From: JBGZFC01 sp964346495
GTDB taxonomy: Bacteria; Bacteroidota; Bacteroidia; Bacteroidales; Dysgonomonadaceae
DNA length: 23,198 nt
Reading direction: 5' to 3'
Assembly (NCBI GenBank): GCA_964346495.1
Contig: CAYFUW010000028.1
Span: forward strand, 1-23,198
The notes beneath the pieces are model-generated. The model had not been told where the DNA came from, did not search any database, and worked only from the letters and a program-made list of their open reading frames with translations. Positions within the stretch are counted from its first letter, which is position 1, and every line of letters starts with the position of its first letter. A program made the position numbers and the translations under genes. Shown here one piece after another: positions 8,688 to 15,746 of the stretch.

Positions 8688-8772
8688 AATTGGTGAGCGG
8701 GAGAAAGGAAGACTTGGAGACTTGGTGAATGGGAGAAAAGGAGAGCTTGAGACTTGGTGAGTGGGATGAAAG
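8688..8772. repeat. 32-bp degenerate tandem repeat
   Basis: Two full 32-nt units (8688-8719, 8720-8751) and a partial third (8752-8772) share the frame ACTTGGTGAGTGGGA followed by a purine-rich half. The purine-rich 8665-8687 may be a decayed fourth unit. The strand is strongly G/A biased. No reading frame is evident across it. Confidence 0.65.
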
Positions 8773-8837
8773 TATCAAAGTCTCAGTCGCAATTCAGGAG
8801 ACGATGCCTGTGGCTTCGTTAATCGATAAGCCTGTTG

Positions 8838-8857
8838 GAGGGATTTGAAATCCCGAC
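8838..8857. repeat. Dispersed GTCGGGATT palindrome, copy B
   Basis: The minus strand differs at one position from the 20-nt element at 14686-14705. The core GGGATTT-G-AAATCCC (8840-8854) is a perfect 7-bp palindrome around one base. It lies in the 518-bp gene-free stretch 8649-9166. Confidence 0.55.
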
Positions 8858-8960
8858 TTTTACGAAGGTTTACTTTGTGAGTGGGGGGGATGGTGATTTT
8901 ATGATTAAAGAGATAGATGCTTCACTTTGCTACGCAACACACCATTCACATAATGGCGCG

Positions 8961-9056
8961 AGCTATAGAAATTATAGCTGGAGTTAAGAAGCTGCTAATT
9001 CTAAATTAGCTGCTACTTATAAAAATCGTAAATCCAAATGCTTCTCTCGTAGAAGC
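8961..9056. other. Three consecutive small hairpins in a gene-free stretch
   Basis: AGCTATA/TATAGCT (8961-8967, 8973-8979), GCTAATT/AATTAGC (8994-9000, 9004-9010) and GCTTCT/AGAAGC (9040-9045, 9051-9056) follow one another. None is followed by a clear T-run, so they are not obvious terminators. The rest of 8649-9166 holds the tandem repeat, palindrome copy B and a G-run at 8883-8889, and no gene. Confidence 0.45.
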
Positions 9057-9100
9057 GTAAACTACAATCGTTAATAAAATGCCTTCATTCTAAACTTTTT

Positions 9101-9131
9101 TTGCAAAATAATTGTTTAGCAAGTACGTTTT
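9101..9131 (+). promoter_or_regulatory. Candidate promoter of the thioredoxin gene
   Basis: TTG at 9101-9103, 20-nt spacer, then TACGTTTT at 9124-9131, which misses only the final G of TAnnTTTG. The start codon is 35 nt downstream. Confidence 0.45.
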
Positions 9132-9166
9132 ATAAAATCACAGTTTAATAGATAATTTTTTACATT

Positions 9167-9628
9167 ATGAAGAAAACAGTAATAGTAGCACTTATTTCAG
9201 CAATTACAGCATTTTCATTGTTTGCTAAAGAACCGGTGAAAACAGTTAAGCCAATCGTTATGGACACGAAAATGTTCAAAGAGTTGGTTTTTGATTACGA
9301 CAACAACCCTACCGAGTGGAAATATCAAGGTGATAAACCTGCAATAATAGATTTTTGGGCAGCGTGGTGCGCACCATGCAAAAAACTATCTCCAATATTG
9401 GATGAATTGGCAGTGGAATATGGCGAGGAGATTGTTATATACAAAATTAATGTAGATGAAGAAAAAGAACTTGCTGCTGCATTTGGCATACGCAGTATCC
9501 CGACAATCTTGTTTATTCCCGTAAATGACAAACCACAAGTGGCTCAAGGAGCTCTCCCAAAAGATGCCTTGAGAAAAGTTATCGACTCATTTTTATTGAA
9601 CAAATCTGACGTAAAAACAGAAAAGTAA
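9167..9628 (+). CDS. Periplasmic thioredoxin-fold protein
   Basis: A 153-residue exported thioredoxin. The signal peptide covers residues 1-20 (ends SLFA). The active site is W67-C68-A69-P70-C71 in FWAAWCAPCKK, and the cis-proline is in IRSIPT (P112). Length and motif order (FWA..C, then YKINVDEEKELAAAFGIRSIPT) match a classic thioredoxin rather than a TlpA/ResA type with an inserted domain. The dipeptide is Ala-Pro instead of the common Gly-Pro, a minor variant that should remain redox-active. It probably keeps exported proteins reduced. Its stop codon overlaps the start of the methyltransferase gene by one base (TAATG), so the two are likely translationally coupled though functionally unrelated. 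Confidence 0.9.
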   Translation: MKKTVIVALISAITAFSLFAKEPVKTVKPIVMDTKMFKELVFDYDNNPTEWKYQGDKPAIIDFWAAWCAPCKKLSPILDELAVEYGEEIVIYKINVDEEKELAAAFGIRSIPTILFIPVNDKPQVAQGALPKDALRKVIDSFLLNKSDVKTEK

Positions 9629-10416
9629 TGCTTATAACCAGCCTGCAAAATCCCTCTATAAAAAATATTGTAAAGCTTTCGAAAAGTAAAGAACGTCGGG
9701 AGCAGCAGTTGTTTATAATTGAAGGAGCACGCGAACTTTCGCTGGCTTTACAAGCAGGTTATCAAGTGCAATCGGTTTATGTTTGCAAGGAGATGTTCAG
9801 GAATAGCAAGTATCCTGATGTTTTGAACTCTTTGCCTGAAGCAAAAATTTTTGAAATTACTCCACAGGTATTTGAAAAGATAGCGTATCGTGAAAACTCT
9901 GATGGTGTAGTCGTGTTGGCTAAACCAAAATCGCACACGCTTAACGACCTAAAATTGTCGAAAAATCCATTTATAATAGTTTTAGAAACGGTAGAAAAGC
10001 CGGGCAATTTAGGAGCCATTCTGCGCACTGCCGATGCTGCCGCAGTAGATGCGGTTATTGTTTGCGACCCACAGACCGATTTATATAACCCAAATGTTGT
10101 TCGTTCGAGTGTAGGAACTATTTTTACGAATCAAACCGCTATATGTAGTTCAACAGAAGCTATAAAGTGGTTGGGTGAGCGTAATATTACCACTTTTGCC
10201 GCGGAGTTACAGGCAGCCGAATTTTATCAAAATATCGATTTCACACAACCTTCAGCCATTATTATGGGTTCGGAAGCCGATGGCTTGACCGATGTGTGGC
10301 TTAACAATGCAAAAAAGCGAATCAAAATTCCCATGCGAGGAAAAATTGATTCGCTCAATGTATCGGTATCAACTGCCGTTCTCGCTTTTGAGGCGATGCG
10401 ACAGAGGGGTTTTTAA
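9628..10416 (+). CDS. SpoU/TrmH-family RNA 2'-O-methyltransferase
   Basis: A 262-residue SPOUT enzyme. The N-terminal substrate-binding domain (about 1-100) includes LFIIEGARELSLAL. The knotted methyltransferase domain carries motif 1 (LETVEKPGNLGAILRTADA, about 119-137), motif 2 (NPNVVRSSVGTIF, about 154-166) and motif 3 (IIMGSEADGL, then KIPMRGKIDSLNVSVSTAVL, about 211-252). It uses S-adenosylmethionine to methylate a ribose 2'-OH, most likely in rRNA; the exact nucleotide is not predictable. The ATG overlaps the thioredoxin stop by one base. Its stop TAA overlaps the stop of the convergent phosphate transporter within TTAA, with no terminator in between. Confidence 0.9.
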   Translation: MLITSLQNPSIKNIVKLSKSKERREQQLFIIEGARELSLALQAGYQVQSVYVCKEMFRNSKYPDVLNSLPEAKIFEITPQVFEKIAYRENSDGVVVLAKPKSHTLNDLKLSKNPFIIVLETVEKPGNLGAILRTADAAAVDAVIVCDPQTDLYNPNVVRSSVGTIFTNQTAICSSTEAIKWLGERNITTFAAELQAAEFYQNIDFTQPSAIIMGSEADGLTDVWLNNAKKRIKIPMRGKIDSLNVSVSTAVLAFEAMRQRGF

Positions 10417-12671
10417 GTGTTTATTTCCGGTGTTTCCTCAGAAAGTTCTTTAACGGTTTGATACATATTTCGTTGTGACTTCATCAGGTTAACCGACTGC
10501 AAAGCAATATTCTTACTTTCATTCAGAATATTCAGGAATAAGATACTATTGCGTGTACTGTTTTCCCCCTCTTTTACACGTTTTATTTGTTTTTTGGTGA
10601 GGCGAGCACACAACTCTAAAACATCATCCCTTAATTCGGTAATTTCCGAGAAATTAGAATAATCTTTACTATCGATAATATCTATAAACGTTTCATAAAG
10701 TTTTGATATCTTTTTTCTGAGCTCTTCCATATCTTTTTCCTGGTTGTCGTCAAAGCCTTTATGATTGTTTTCGATATATAGCGAACTGTCATAAGTGATT
10801 ATTCTAAGAGCTTTAGATATTTCGTAAGTGTAATCCACAATTTGAACATACTCTTGCTCTATTTCCAATTCTCTGAGAGTAATGGATTGAATTGTAGGAA
10901 CAACCTCATATGTACGTTTAGTCTTGTATTTCTTGTATAACTCCTTGGCTTGTGCCGAAATATCTTTCAACAAAGCTCTGTCTTCTTTCCTTAAACCAAC
11001 TATATTTTCCTGATATATATTTAATACCGACTTGATACTTTCTCTAACCTCTACGGTAGAAGCCAGTACTACACCGGATTCATCTTCAAGTATCTCCCCT
11101 TGTTCCGCCTCTTTTGATTTTCTTTTACTGTGGAACTTGGACGATTTGAAAAGAAGGAAAAACACCAAAGCCAACATTGCAAATACAGCTATTTTCCCAC
11201 CCCAAACAAGTGCGGTAGCAACTATTCCAGCCACAGTAAATGCAACTAAAGCTGTAATAAACCATCCACCGATAACTGTAAGTACTCCGGTGATTCGATA
11301 AACTGCACTTTCACGTCCCCATGCACGGTCGGCAAGCGACGAACCCATAGAAACCATAAATGTAACATAAGTAGTTGATAGTGGTAGCTTTAACGATGTG
11401 CCCAAGGCTATAAGCATCGCTGAAATAGTTAAATTAACCGATGCACGTATCAAGTCAAACGATTGCCCTGAATCTTGAGCTTCTTCGGGCAACGTGAATC
11501 TGCTGTTTACTTTATCGAGAAAAGATTGCGGGAACAGTTTCTTTAACGCTTTGTTAGATTCAACTCCCCAACGCACAAGAGAACGAGACAACGGCGTAGA
11601 TGAAAACCGTTCCAATCCGGCTCCTTGGCGAGCTAAGTTTACTTCCGTTTCGGTTACGGTACGGGCTTTCTTTGAAAACCACAAAGCCAAAACCATAACT
11701 ACACCCGTAGCGAGCAATATTCTTGGGTCGGCTTTTACCGGTCCGTTAAGTGAATCCATATATAATAAATCTAAAGAACCACCACTTGTAACAACTTCTC
11801 CGGCATGTTTATAAGCATCTAAACCAGCCAACGGAACACCGATAAAGTTTACCAGGTCGTTACTTGCAAATGCCAAAGCTAATGCCATTGTTCCGGTAAG
11901 TACAATTATTTTCAGAATATTAATTTTAAAAACAAATTGCAATATTGCCATTATTACAGTCCAACCTGCGAATGTAATCAAAAGGGTTTTCAGCATATTT
12001 GCCTCAATCATATCCAAGAAGTCAGACACAACAAAAGGACTCCCTTTCAATCCTTTAAACACGATAAAATAGGTCATTGCTGTTAGTGCAAATCCGCACC
12101 ACAATGCTCCTAAATATTTGAACGACCTTTTGTAATTGAATGAGAAAATAACTCTCGAGAAAAACATCACGATGCTACCAACAACAAACGCAATAGCAAC
12201 CGATACAAAAATACCGGAGATAATTGCAAGTGCTTTTCCCGAATTGATATATTCAACCAAATTGCCACCATTGTTTTGCCAAATGCTGAAAAGTGCAACG
12301 GCAACTCCGGCACCAAGTAATTCGAAAACAAGTGAAACTGTTGTAGATGTGGGTAATCCAAGTGAGTTAAAAACATCTAAAAGTATCACATCGGTAAGAA
12401 TAACGGCAAGAAACAGCATCATTATGTTCTTAAATGAGAACATTTCGGGATGAAAAACACCACTTCGGGCAATCTCCATCATACCGCTTGAGAACAATGT
12501 TCCGAGCATAACACCCAACGATGCAACCGTGAGAATGACCCACAAAGGTGCAACTTTTGAACCAATACTAGAATTAAGAAAGTTTACGGCATCGTTTGCA
12601 ACACCAACGGATAGGTCGATTACTGCTAATACAAGCAGAATAATTACAATAATAAGATAAATAGGATCCAT
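10413..12671 (-). CDS. Pit-type inorganic phosphate transporter with helical tail
   Basis: A 752-residue inner-membrane PHO4-family transporter. The two family repeats are visible as GVANDAVNFLNSSIGS (from residue 23) and FASNDLVNFIGVP, with the LGLPTSTTVS and LKLPLSTTYVTF motifs later in each half. About ten hydrophobic segments span residues 1-510. The remaining ~230 residues (about 525-752) are soluble, charged and helical, resembling a PhoU/DUF47-like tail, which is common in Bacteroidota versions and may regulate transport. No phoU, pst or pho regulator lies nearby. It is convergent with the methyltransferase, sharing the TTAA stop tetramer. Confidence 0.92.
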   Translation of the reverse strand: MDPIYLIIVIILLVLAVIDLSVGVANDAVNFLNSSIGSKVAPLWVILTVASLGVMLGTLFSSGMMEIARSGVFHPEMFSFKNIMMLFLAVILTDVILLDVFNSLGLPTSTTVSLVFELLGAGVAVALFSIWQNNGGNLVEYINSGKALAIISGIFVSVAIAFVVGSIVMFFSRVIFSFNYKRSFKYLGALWCGFALTAMTYFIVFKGLKGSPFVVSDFLDMIEANMLKTLLITFAGWTVIMAILQFVFKINILKIIVLTGTMALALAFASNDLVNFIGVPLAGLDAYKHAGEVVTSGGSLDLLYMDSLNGPVKADPRILLATGVVMVLALWFSKKARTVTETEVNLARQGAGLERFSSTPLSRSLVRWGVESNKALKKLFPQSFLDKVNSRFTLPEEAQDSGQSFDLIRASVNLTISAMLIALGTSLKLPLSTTYVTFMVSMGSSLADRAWGRESAVYRITGVLTVIGGWFITALVAFTVAGIVATALVWGGKIAVFAMLALVFFLLFKSSKFHSKRKSKEAEQGEILEDESGVVLASTVEVRESIKSVLNIYQENIVGLRKEDRALLKDISAQAKELYKKYKTKRTYEVVPTIQSITLRELEIEQEYVQIVDYTYEISKALRIITYDSSLYIENNHKGFDDNQEKDMEELRKKISKLYETFIDIIDSKDYSNFSEITELRDDVLELCARLTKKQIKRVKEGENSTRNSILFLNILNESKNIALQSVNLMKSQRNMYQTVKELSEETPEINT

Positions 12672-12730
12672 AAATTAGACTATTTTTCAACTTTTTGATA
12701 TATATTCATTCATATTTTGAAATTCGGTCC

Positions 12731-12738
12731 CAAAGTTA
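12731..12738 (-). promoter_or_regulatory. Candidate -7 element of the phosphate transporter gene
   Basis: The minus strand reads TAACTTTG, a TAnnTTTG match 60 nt before the start codon. No matching TTG lies at the right distance. The rest of 12672-12910 is AT-rich with no gene seen. Confidence 0.35.
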
Positions 12739-12910
12739 AATAAAGATTCACTCAGCTAAGAATAATTCGTCTGCTTTCTACTCCTATAAATTAAAACTTA
12801 ACAAAAATGTAACAATTTAGATTTATAATATATTAATATTAGTCTGTGAGATGTTGGTTTGCTTTTTGAGAAAATATATTTAGATATTTATTCAAAAATG
12901 TGCAAATGAA

Positions 12911-12943
12911 AAAAGACGAAAGTATTGAAGGTTTTCGTCTTTT
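12911..12943 (-). terminator. Intrinsic terminator of the regulator operon
   Basis: A perfect 11-bp stem, AAAAGACGAAA (12911-12921) with TTTCGTCTTTT (12933-12943), 11-nt loop. The minus strand leaves the stem in TTTTTTC, 22 nt after the stop of the last gene of the three-gene operon. Confidence 0.75.
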
Positions 12944-12965
12944 GTAAGATATTTGTTATTTTATA

Positions 12966-13520
12966 TTATTTTGAGGGTTTTACCCTTCTTAATAGAATAA
13001 TTATAGTAATAATATAAATAAACACAATGGCAAAAGGTATGGCTACAAACCGCAAATCAGGTAAAAGATACCAAAGCGTAAGAACTACTGCTGTTCTTAC
13101 TATTCCATGAAAAAGTCCTACCCAATGTTGTACAATCCAAGAAAATGGCAACCACATCAATCCGGTTAAAATCCCTACAGACAACGGTAAAGATGTGTAA
13201 TCTATCATGAAAAACGGTATAGCAATCGCATAAACTAACAACGCTTCTCCCATAGCAAGAAAGAATAGATTGTCGAAAGTGTTTTTAGGTTTTTTCTTAT
13301 CTAAAAAGTTCTCTCCGGTAAATTTAGAAATAAATATACCTAAAAATGCTATAAATCCGGTGCAGATAAAGAGCAACCAAACTTCTAATATGGGTGGAAG
13401 AAATAATCCGCCGATGCCAACTATACTCCACATAATAAGACCTGCCAAAGGCATTGCAAGGAATTTTCGCTTTGCAAACTCCTCGCGTTCTATTTCTAAG
13501 GTGCGTGTTTGTGTGTTCAT
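12966..13520 (-). CDS. Membrane protein, possibly DUF7010-like
   Basis: A 184-residue protein with about six hydrophobic helices (roughly 21-42, 46-65, 85-105, 112-128, 138-152 and 158-177) after a short charged N-terminus (EIEREEFAKRK) and ending in a basic tail (RRVKPSK). The pattern and size recall the DUF7010 family of bacterial membrane proteins, but I cannot confirm it without a profile search. No catalytic motif is visible. It is the last gene of a three-gene operon, 12 nt after the winged-helix regulator and followed by a terminator, so its expression probably follows that regulator. Confidence 0.75.
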   Translation of the reverse strand: MNTQTRTLEIEREEFAKRKFLAMPLAGLIMWSIVGIGGLFLPPILEVWLLFICTGFIAFLGIFISKFTGENFLDKKKPKNTFDNLFFLAMGEALLVYAIAIPFFMIDYTSLPLSVGILTGLMWLPFSWIVQHWVGLFHGIVRTAVVLTLWYLLPDLRFVAIPFAIVFIYIITIIILLRRVKPSK

Positions 13521-13532
13521 TTTTTAAAACAT

Positions 13533-13817
13533 TTATAAATTAAGATATCCTTTTAAAGATTCGACATACTCTTCAAAAGCTTTTATGCCGACTTTAGTTA
13601 TTTTGCATACAGTGCGGGTTCGTTTACCTACAAATCCCCTTTCAACTTCAATGTAACCCGCTTCGCTTAACTTGTCTATTTGCACACTCAAATTTCCGGA
13701 AGTGGACTTGGTTTGCTCTTTCAAATAGACAAAATCTGCTTCTTCCACAGATAGCAATATAGACATAATTGCCAACCTGAGTTCGGAATGGAGTAGGGGG
13801 TCGAGTTGTTTAAACAT
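13533..13817 (-). CDS. Winged-helix transcriptional regulator (HTH_27/ArsR-MarR-like)
   Basis: A 94-residue single-domain winged-helix protein. An N-terminal helix (LDPLLHSELRLAIMSILL) precedes the helix-turn-helix (FVYLKEQTKSTSGNLSVQIDKLSEAGYIEVER) and the wing (GKRTRTVCKITKVGIKAFEEY). Size and pattern match small Bacteroidota regulators of the HTH_27 type, which usually bind palindromic operators as dimers. No effector domain and no metal-binding cysteine cluster is present. It overlaps the upstream membrane-protein gene by 8 bp (ATGTTTAA), so it is translationally coupled. The perfect 17-bp palindrome in the operon promoter is a natural candidate for its operator. Confidence 0.9.
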   Translation of the reverse strand: MFKQLDPLLHSELRLAIMSILLSVEEADFVYLKEQTKSTSGNLSVQIDKLSEAGYIEVERGFVGKRTRTVCKITKVGIKAFEEYVESLKGYLNL

Positions 13818-14394
13818 TTTTTTTACCTTTCCAATTTATAATATGTCCCGGAATAACTTGTATTACAAGGAAAAGAGCTGCAAACACAAGAATTGAATTC
13901 GTTGTATTGCCTAATATCAGGCAGAATATCGATAAAAACATTCCAATAAATCCTGCAACGGTTAAAGGGGTAAATTTTATTATTAGCCCGGTAATGGCGC
14001 TTCCGATACTAATTAGTACGGTTACCAGAAACAGTATTGGTAATCCGGGTGTAAAAGCGGCAGCTAGAGATGGAATAAAGGCTGATATGCCTATTACAAT
14101 CCATACATACGAAATTACTTTATCGATGTAGGTTTTTACTGTCTTTTTTTCTCTTTTTTTGGTTATCATCATTAATGGAAAACCGATAACGGGAATTAAA
14201 AGCCACAAATAGTTCCAGTTGCTGTTTTCGGTTGTTGTGAGCAAATACCAAACTGCCAGTGAAACAAGTATGGTTGTATAACCCCAGATAAGAAACGGTA
14301 TTCCGTTTGCTTTTTCAATACGCTGTTGCGTGTTGCGAATCATCTGAGTGATAAGTTCTAAACTCTCCTTCTCATTAAGTTGTTTTTCTTCCAT
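13810..14394 (-). CDS. Multi-pass membrane protein co-transcribed with regulator
   Basis: A 194-residue protein. A soluble helical N-terminus (about 1-32: EKESLELITQMIRNTQQRIEK) is followed by about five or six membrane helices (around 33-52, 62-77, 93-112, 114-136, 139-158 and 163-182) and a basic end (NWKGKKNV). I recognise it as a type of hypothetical protein that precedes small winged-helix regulators in Bacteroidota, without a known function. It is the first gene of the operon, with a well-formed promoter and palindrome 60-95 nt upstream. A sensor or signal-transducing partner of the regulator is possible but unproven. Confidence 0.8.
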   Translation of the reverse strand: MEEKQLNEKESLELITQMIRNTQQRIEKANGIPFLIWGYTTILVSLAVWYLLTTTENSNWNYLWLLIPVIGFPLMMITKKREKKTVKTYIDKVISYVWIVIGISAFIPSLAAAFTPGLPILFLVTVLISIGSAITGLIIKFTPLTVAGFIGMFLSIFCLILGNTTNSILVFAALFLVIQVIPGHIINWKGKKNV

Positions 14395-14455
14395 TGTGAT
14401 ACATTTTTAAAATGTGGTTGATTAGTTTATTATTGAAATATGGCACAAATATAAA

Positions 14456-14487
14456 TCGGTTTATAATATAAACCAAATAAAAAAACG
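14456..14487 (-). promoter_or_regulatory. Promoter of the three-gene regulator operon
   Basis: On the minus strand, TTTG (14487-14484), 20-nt spacer, then TATATTTG (14463-14456) is a complete Bacteroidota consensus promoter. The start codon of the first gene lies 61 nt downstream. Confidence 0.75.
14468..14484. promoter_or_regulatory. Palindromic operator in the promoter spacer
   Basis: GGTTTATA-A-TATAAACC is a perfect 8-bp inverted repeat around one base. It lies between the -33 and -7 elements and overlaps the edge of -33, where a bound dimer would block RNA polymerase. The operon encodes a winged-helix regulator, so autorepression is the simplest reading. Confidence 0.6.
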
Positions 14488-14568
14488 GAAAAATCAACTT
14501 TTTTTCAAAAATATTTATTTAGAGTTTCTTATTGCTCGGTTTTTTATTCTACTCATTACCTTATTTAT

Positions 14569-14629
14569 GTAGAGACGGAGCCCCGATGGGTCGGGATTTA
14601 CGCTCTGCTCTAACATGCTCCGTCTCTAC
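14569..14629. repeat. Inverted repeat GTAGAGACGGAGC with 35-nt loop
   Basis: GTAGAGACGGAGC (14569-14581) pairs perfectly with GCTCCGTCTCTAC (14617-14629). The loop contains GGTCGGGATTTA, related to the dispersed palindromes. It is GC-rich compared with its AT-rich surroundings, which suggests a small inserted repeat. It sits between the regulator promoter and the ispD end. Confidence 0.65.
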
Positions 14630-14685
14630 TTTGCGAAAAATTTTTGTCCTATGTTAATATGTGGTTAAAAGCAAAAATCAAAAAC

Positions 14686-14705
14686 GTCGGGATTGCAAAT
14701 CCCTC
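14686..14705 (-). terminator. GTCGGGATT palindrome, copy C, likely ispD terminator
   Basis: The palindrome GGGATTTGCAATCCC on the minus strand starts 13 nt after the ispD stop and is followed by GACGTTTTTGATTTTT. This gives a short stem with a T-rich tract, so this copy may terminate the xseB-ispD transcript. Confidence 0.5.
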
Positions 14706-14716
14706 TACGAGATTTT

Positions 14717-15403
14717 TTAAAACTCTTTTCTTAGAATTAGCTCTCCGATAGCAAAATCGAATGGGGTAGTTATTTTTATATTGGTTTCGTCGCCTTCAAC
14801 CAATAATATATTCATTCCGTTTTTTTCGGCAACCGATGTGTCGTCGGTGAAAAATGAATTGTATTCGGTTTTATAGGCATCTTTTATATCGGAAGCGGGA
14901 AAAACTTGTGGAGTTTGTACAATTTTGATGGAACTTCTGTCGATATTTTTGCTGCCATTGTCGGTAATTTGGCGAACACTATTTTTTTCGTCAATCACGG
15001 GTACAACGCCACATTTATGATTGAAAGCATTTACGAAACAACGTCTTATCACTTCTTGCGACACAAATGGTCGTGCGGCATCGTGAATAGCAACAATTTC
15101 GTTGTCGGGAACTTTTTCCAATCCATTTTTAACGGAATGAAAACGAGTCTCTCCACCGAAGGCTATAGTGTGTTTTATATTGAAATTGTAATTGTGGCAC
15201 AACTCGTTCCAGAAATCGCAAAACTCTTCTGCAAGCACTACAACAATTCGGATACTGTTATCGAATTTATAGAATGCTTCTATAGTGTGCATTAAAACAG
15301 GTTTATCGCCGATTGTTTGAAATTGCTTCGGAATTTCGCCACCGGCACGTAAGCCTTTGCCACCTGCTACAATAATTACACTATAACGCTGTTCCGGTAT
15401 CAT
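14717..15403 (-). CDS. ispD: 2-C-methyl-D-erythritol 4-phosphate cytidylyltransferase
   Basis: A 228-residue cytoplasmic enzyme of the MEP isoprenoid pathway that joins methylerythritol phosphate to CTP. The nucleotidyltransferase signature is AAGGKGLRAGGEIPKQF (about 12-28). AIHDAARPFVS (about 104-114), IKIVQTPQVF (about 159-168), a DDTSVAE segment (about 182-188) and the terminal VEGDETNIKITTPFDF follow, all in the order and spacing of IspD. Length is normal. It begins 12 nt after xseB on the same strand, so the two form an operon driven from in front of xseB. The rest of the MEP pathway is not in the window. Confidence 0.95.
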   Translation of the reverse strand: MIPEQRYSVIIVAGGKGLRAGGEIPKQFQTIGDKPVLMHTIEAFYKFDNSIRIVVVLAEEFCDFWNELCHNYNFNIKHTIAFGGETRFHSVKNGLEKVPDNEIVAIHDAARPFVSQEVIRRCFVNAFNHKCGVVPVIDEKNSVRQITDNGSKNIDRSSIKIVQTPQVFPASDIKDAYKTEYNSFFTDDTSVAEKNGMNILLVEGDETNIKITTPFDFAIGELILRKEF

Positions 15404-15415
15404 ACTAATTAAATA

Positions 15416-15610
15416 TTATAAAGAAATATCGTTCAAGATTTTCTGTAACTCTTCGTCTGTTTTGGTGAGTTTGCTTTTGCAAAAGGCTATTAGCTCTGAT
15501 GCGCGCTTTACTTTTTCTGTAAGTGCATCAATATCTAACTCATTATTTTCGATACTCTCAACAATCTGTTTTAGTTCCGATTTTGCTTCTGAATAGGTCT
15601 TATCTTCCAT
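15416..15610 (-). CDS. xseB: Exodeoxyribonuclease VII small subunit
   Basis: A 64-residue protein starting MEDKTYSEAKSELKQIVESI and continuing NNELDIDALTEKVKRASEL, the standard helical-hairpin pattern of XseB. It binds the large subunit XseA to form ExoVII, which degrades single-stranded DNA from both ends. The frame is open 18 codons further upstream, but the family start is this Met, and the upstream residues (ISNPFFTIFVNRKK) would run into the promoter. It is the first gene of xseB-ispD. Its partner xseA lies about 2.65 kb away on the same strand, with an mscS gene and a mobile-looking element in between. Confidence 0.93.
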   Translation of the reverse strand: MEDKTYSEAKSELKQIVESIENNELDIDALTEKVKRASELIAFCKSKLTKTDEELQKILNDISL

Positions 15611-15633
15611 GCTTTTGTATTTTTTCCTATTCA

Positions 15634-15666
15634 CAAAAATAGTAAAAAACGGGTTAGAAATCACAA
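15634..15666 (-). promoter_or_regulatory. Promoter of xseB-ispD
   Basis: On the minus strand, TTG (15666-15664), 22-nt spacer, then TATTTTTG (15641-15634). It leaves a leader of about 20 nt before the trimmed xseB start. It lies back to back with the mscS promoter. Confidence 0.5.
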
Positions 15667-15689
15667 TTTCTTCCGATTTATTATTATTA

Positions 15690-15717
15690 TTGCAATACGT
15701 TTTGTTTTATATCTTTG
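15690..15717 (+). promoter_or_regulatory. Promoter of the mscS-like gene
   Basis: TTG at 15690-15692, 17-nt spacer, then TATCTTTG at 15710-15717. It lies inside the open frame upstream of the chosen start, which argues that the longer reading is not translated. Confidence 0.65.
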
Positions 15718-15746
15718 CTTTTTATTTTTCAAAAAACAGTAAATAT

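Noticed and set aside
8688..8772. CRISPR array
   Set aside because: The units are directly adjacent with no unique spacers, and no cas gene is present.
14906..15295. 129-codon open frame on + opposite ispD
   Set aside because: Antisense to conserved IspD motifs, no promoter and no recognisable family.
15609..15746. Longer N-terminus for the MscS-like protein
   Set aside because: The open extension contains the TATCTTTG promoter, overlaps the start of xseB, and precedes a good signal-peptide start at 15747.
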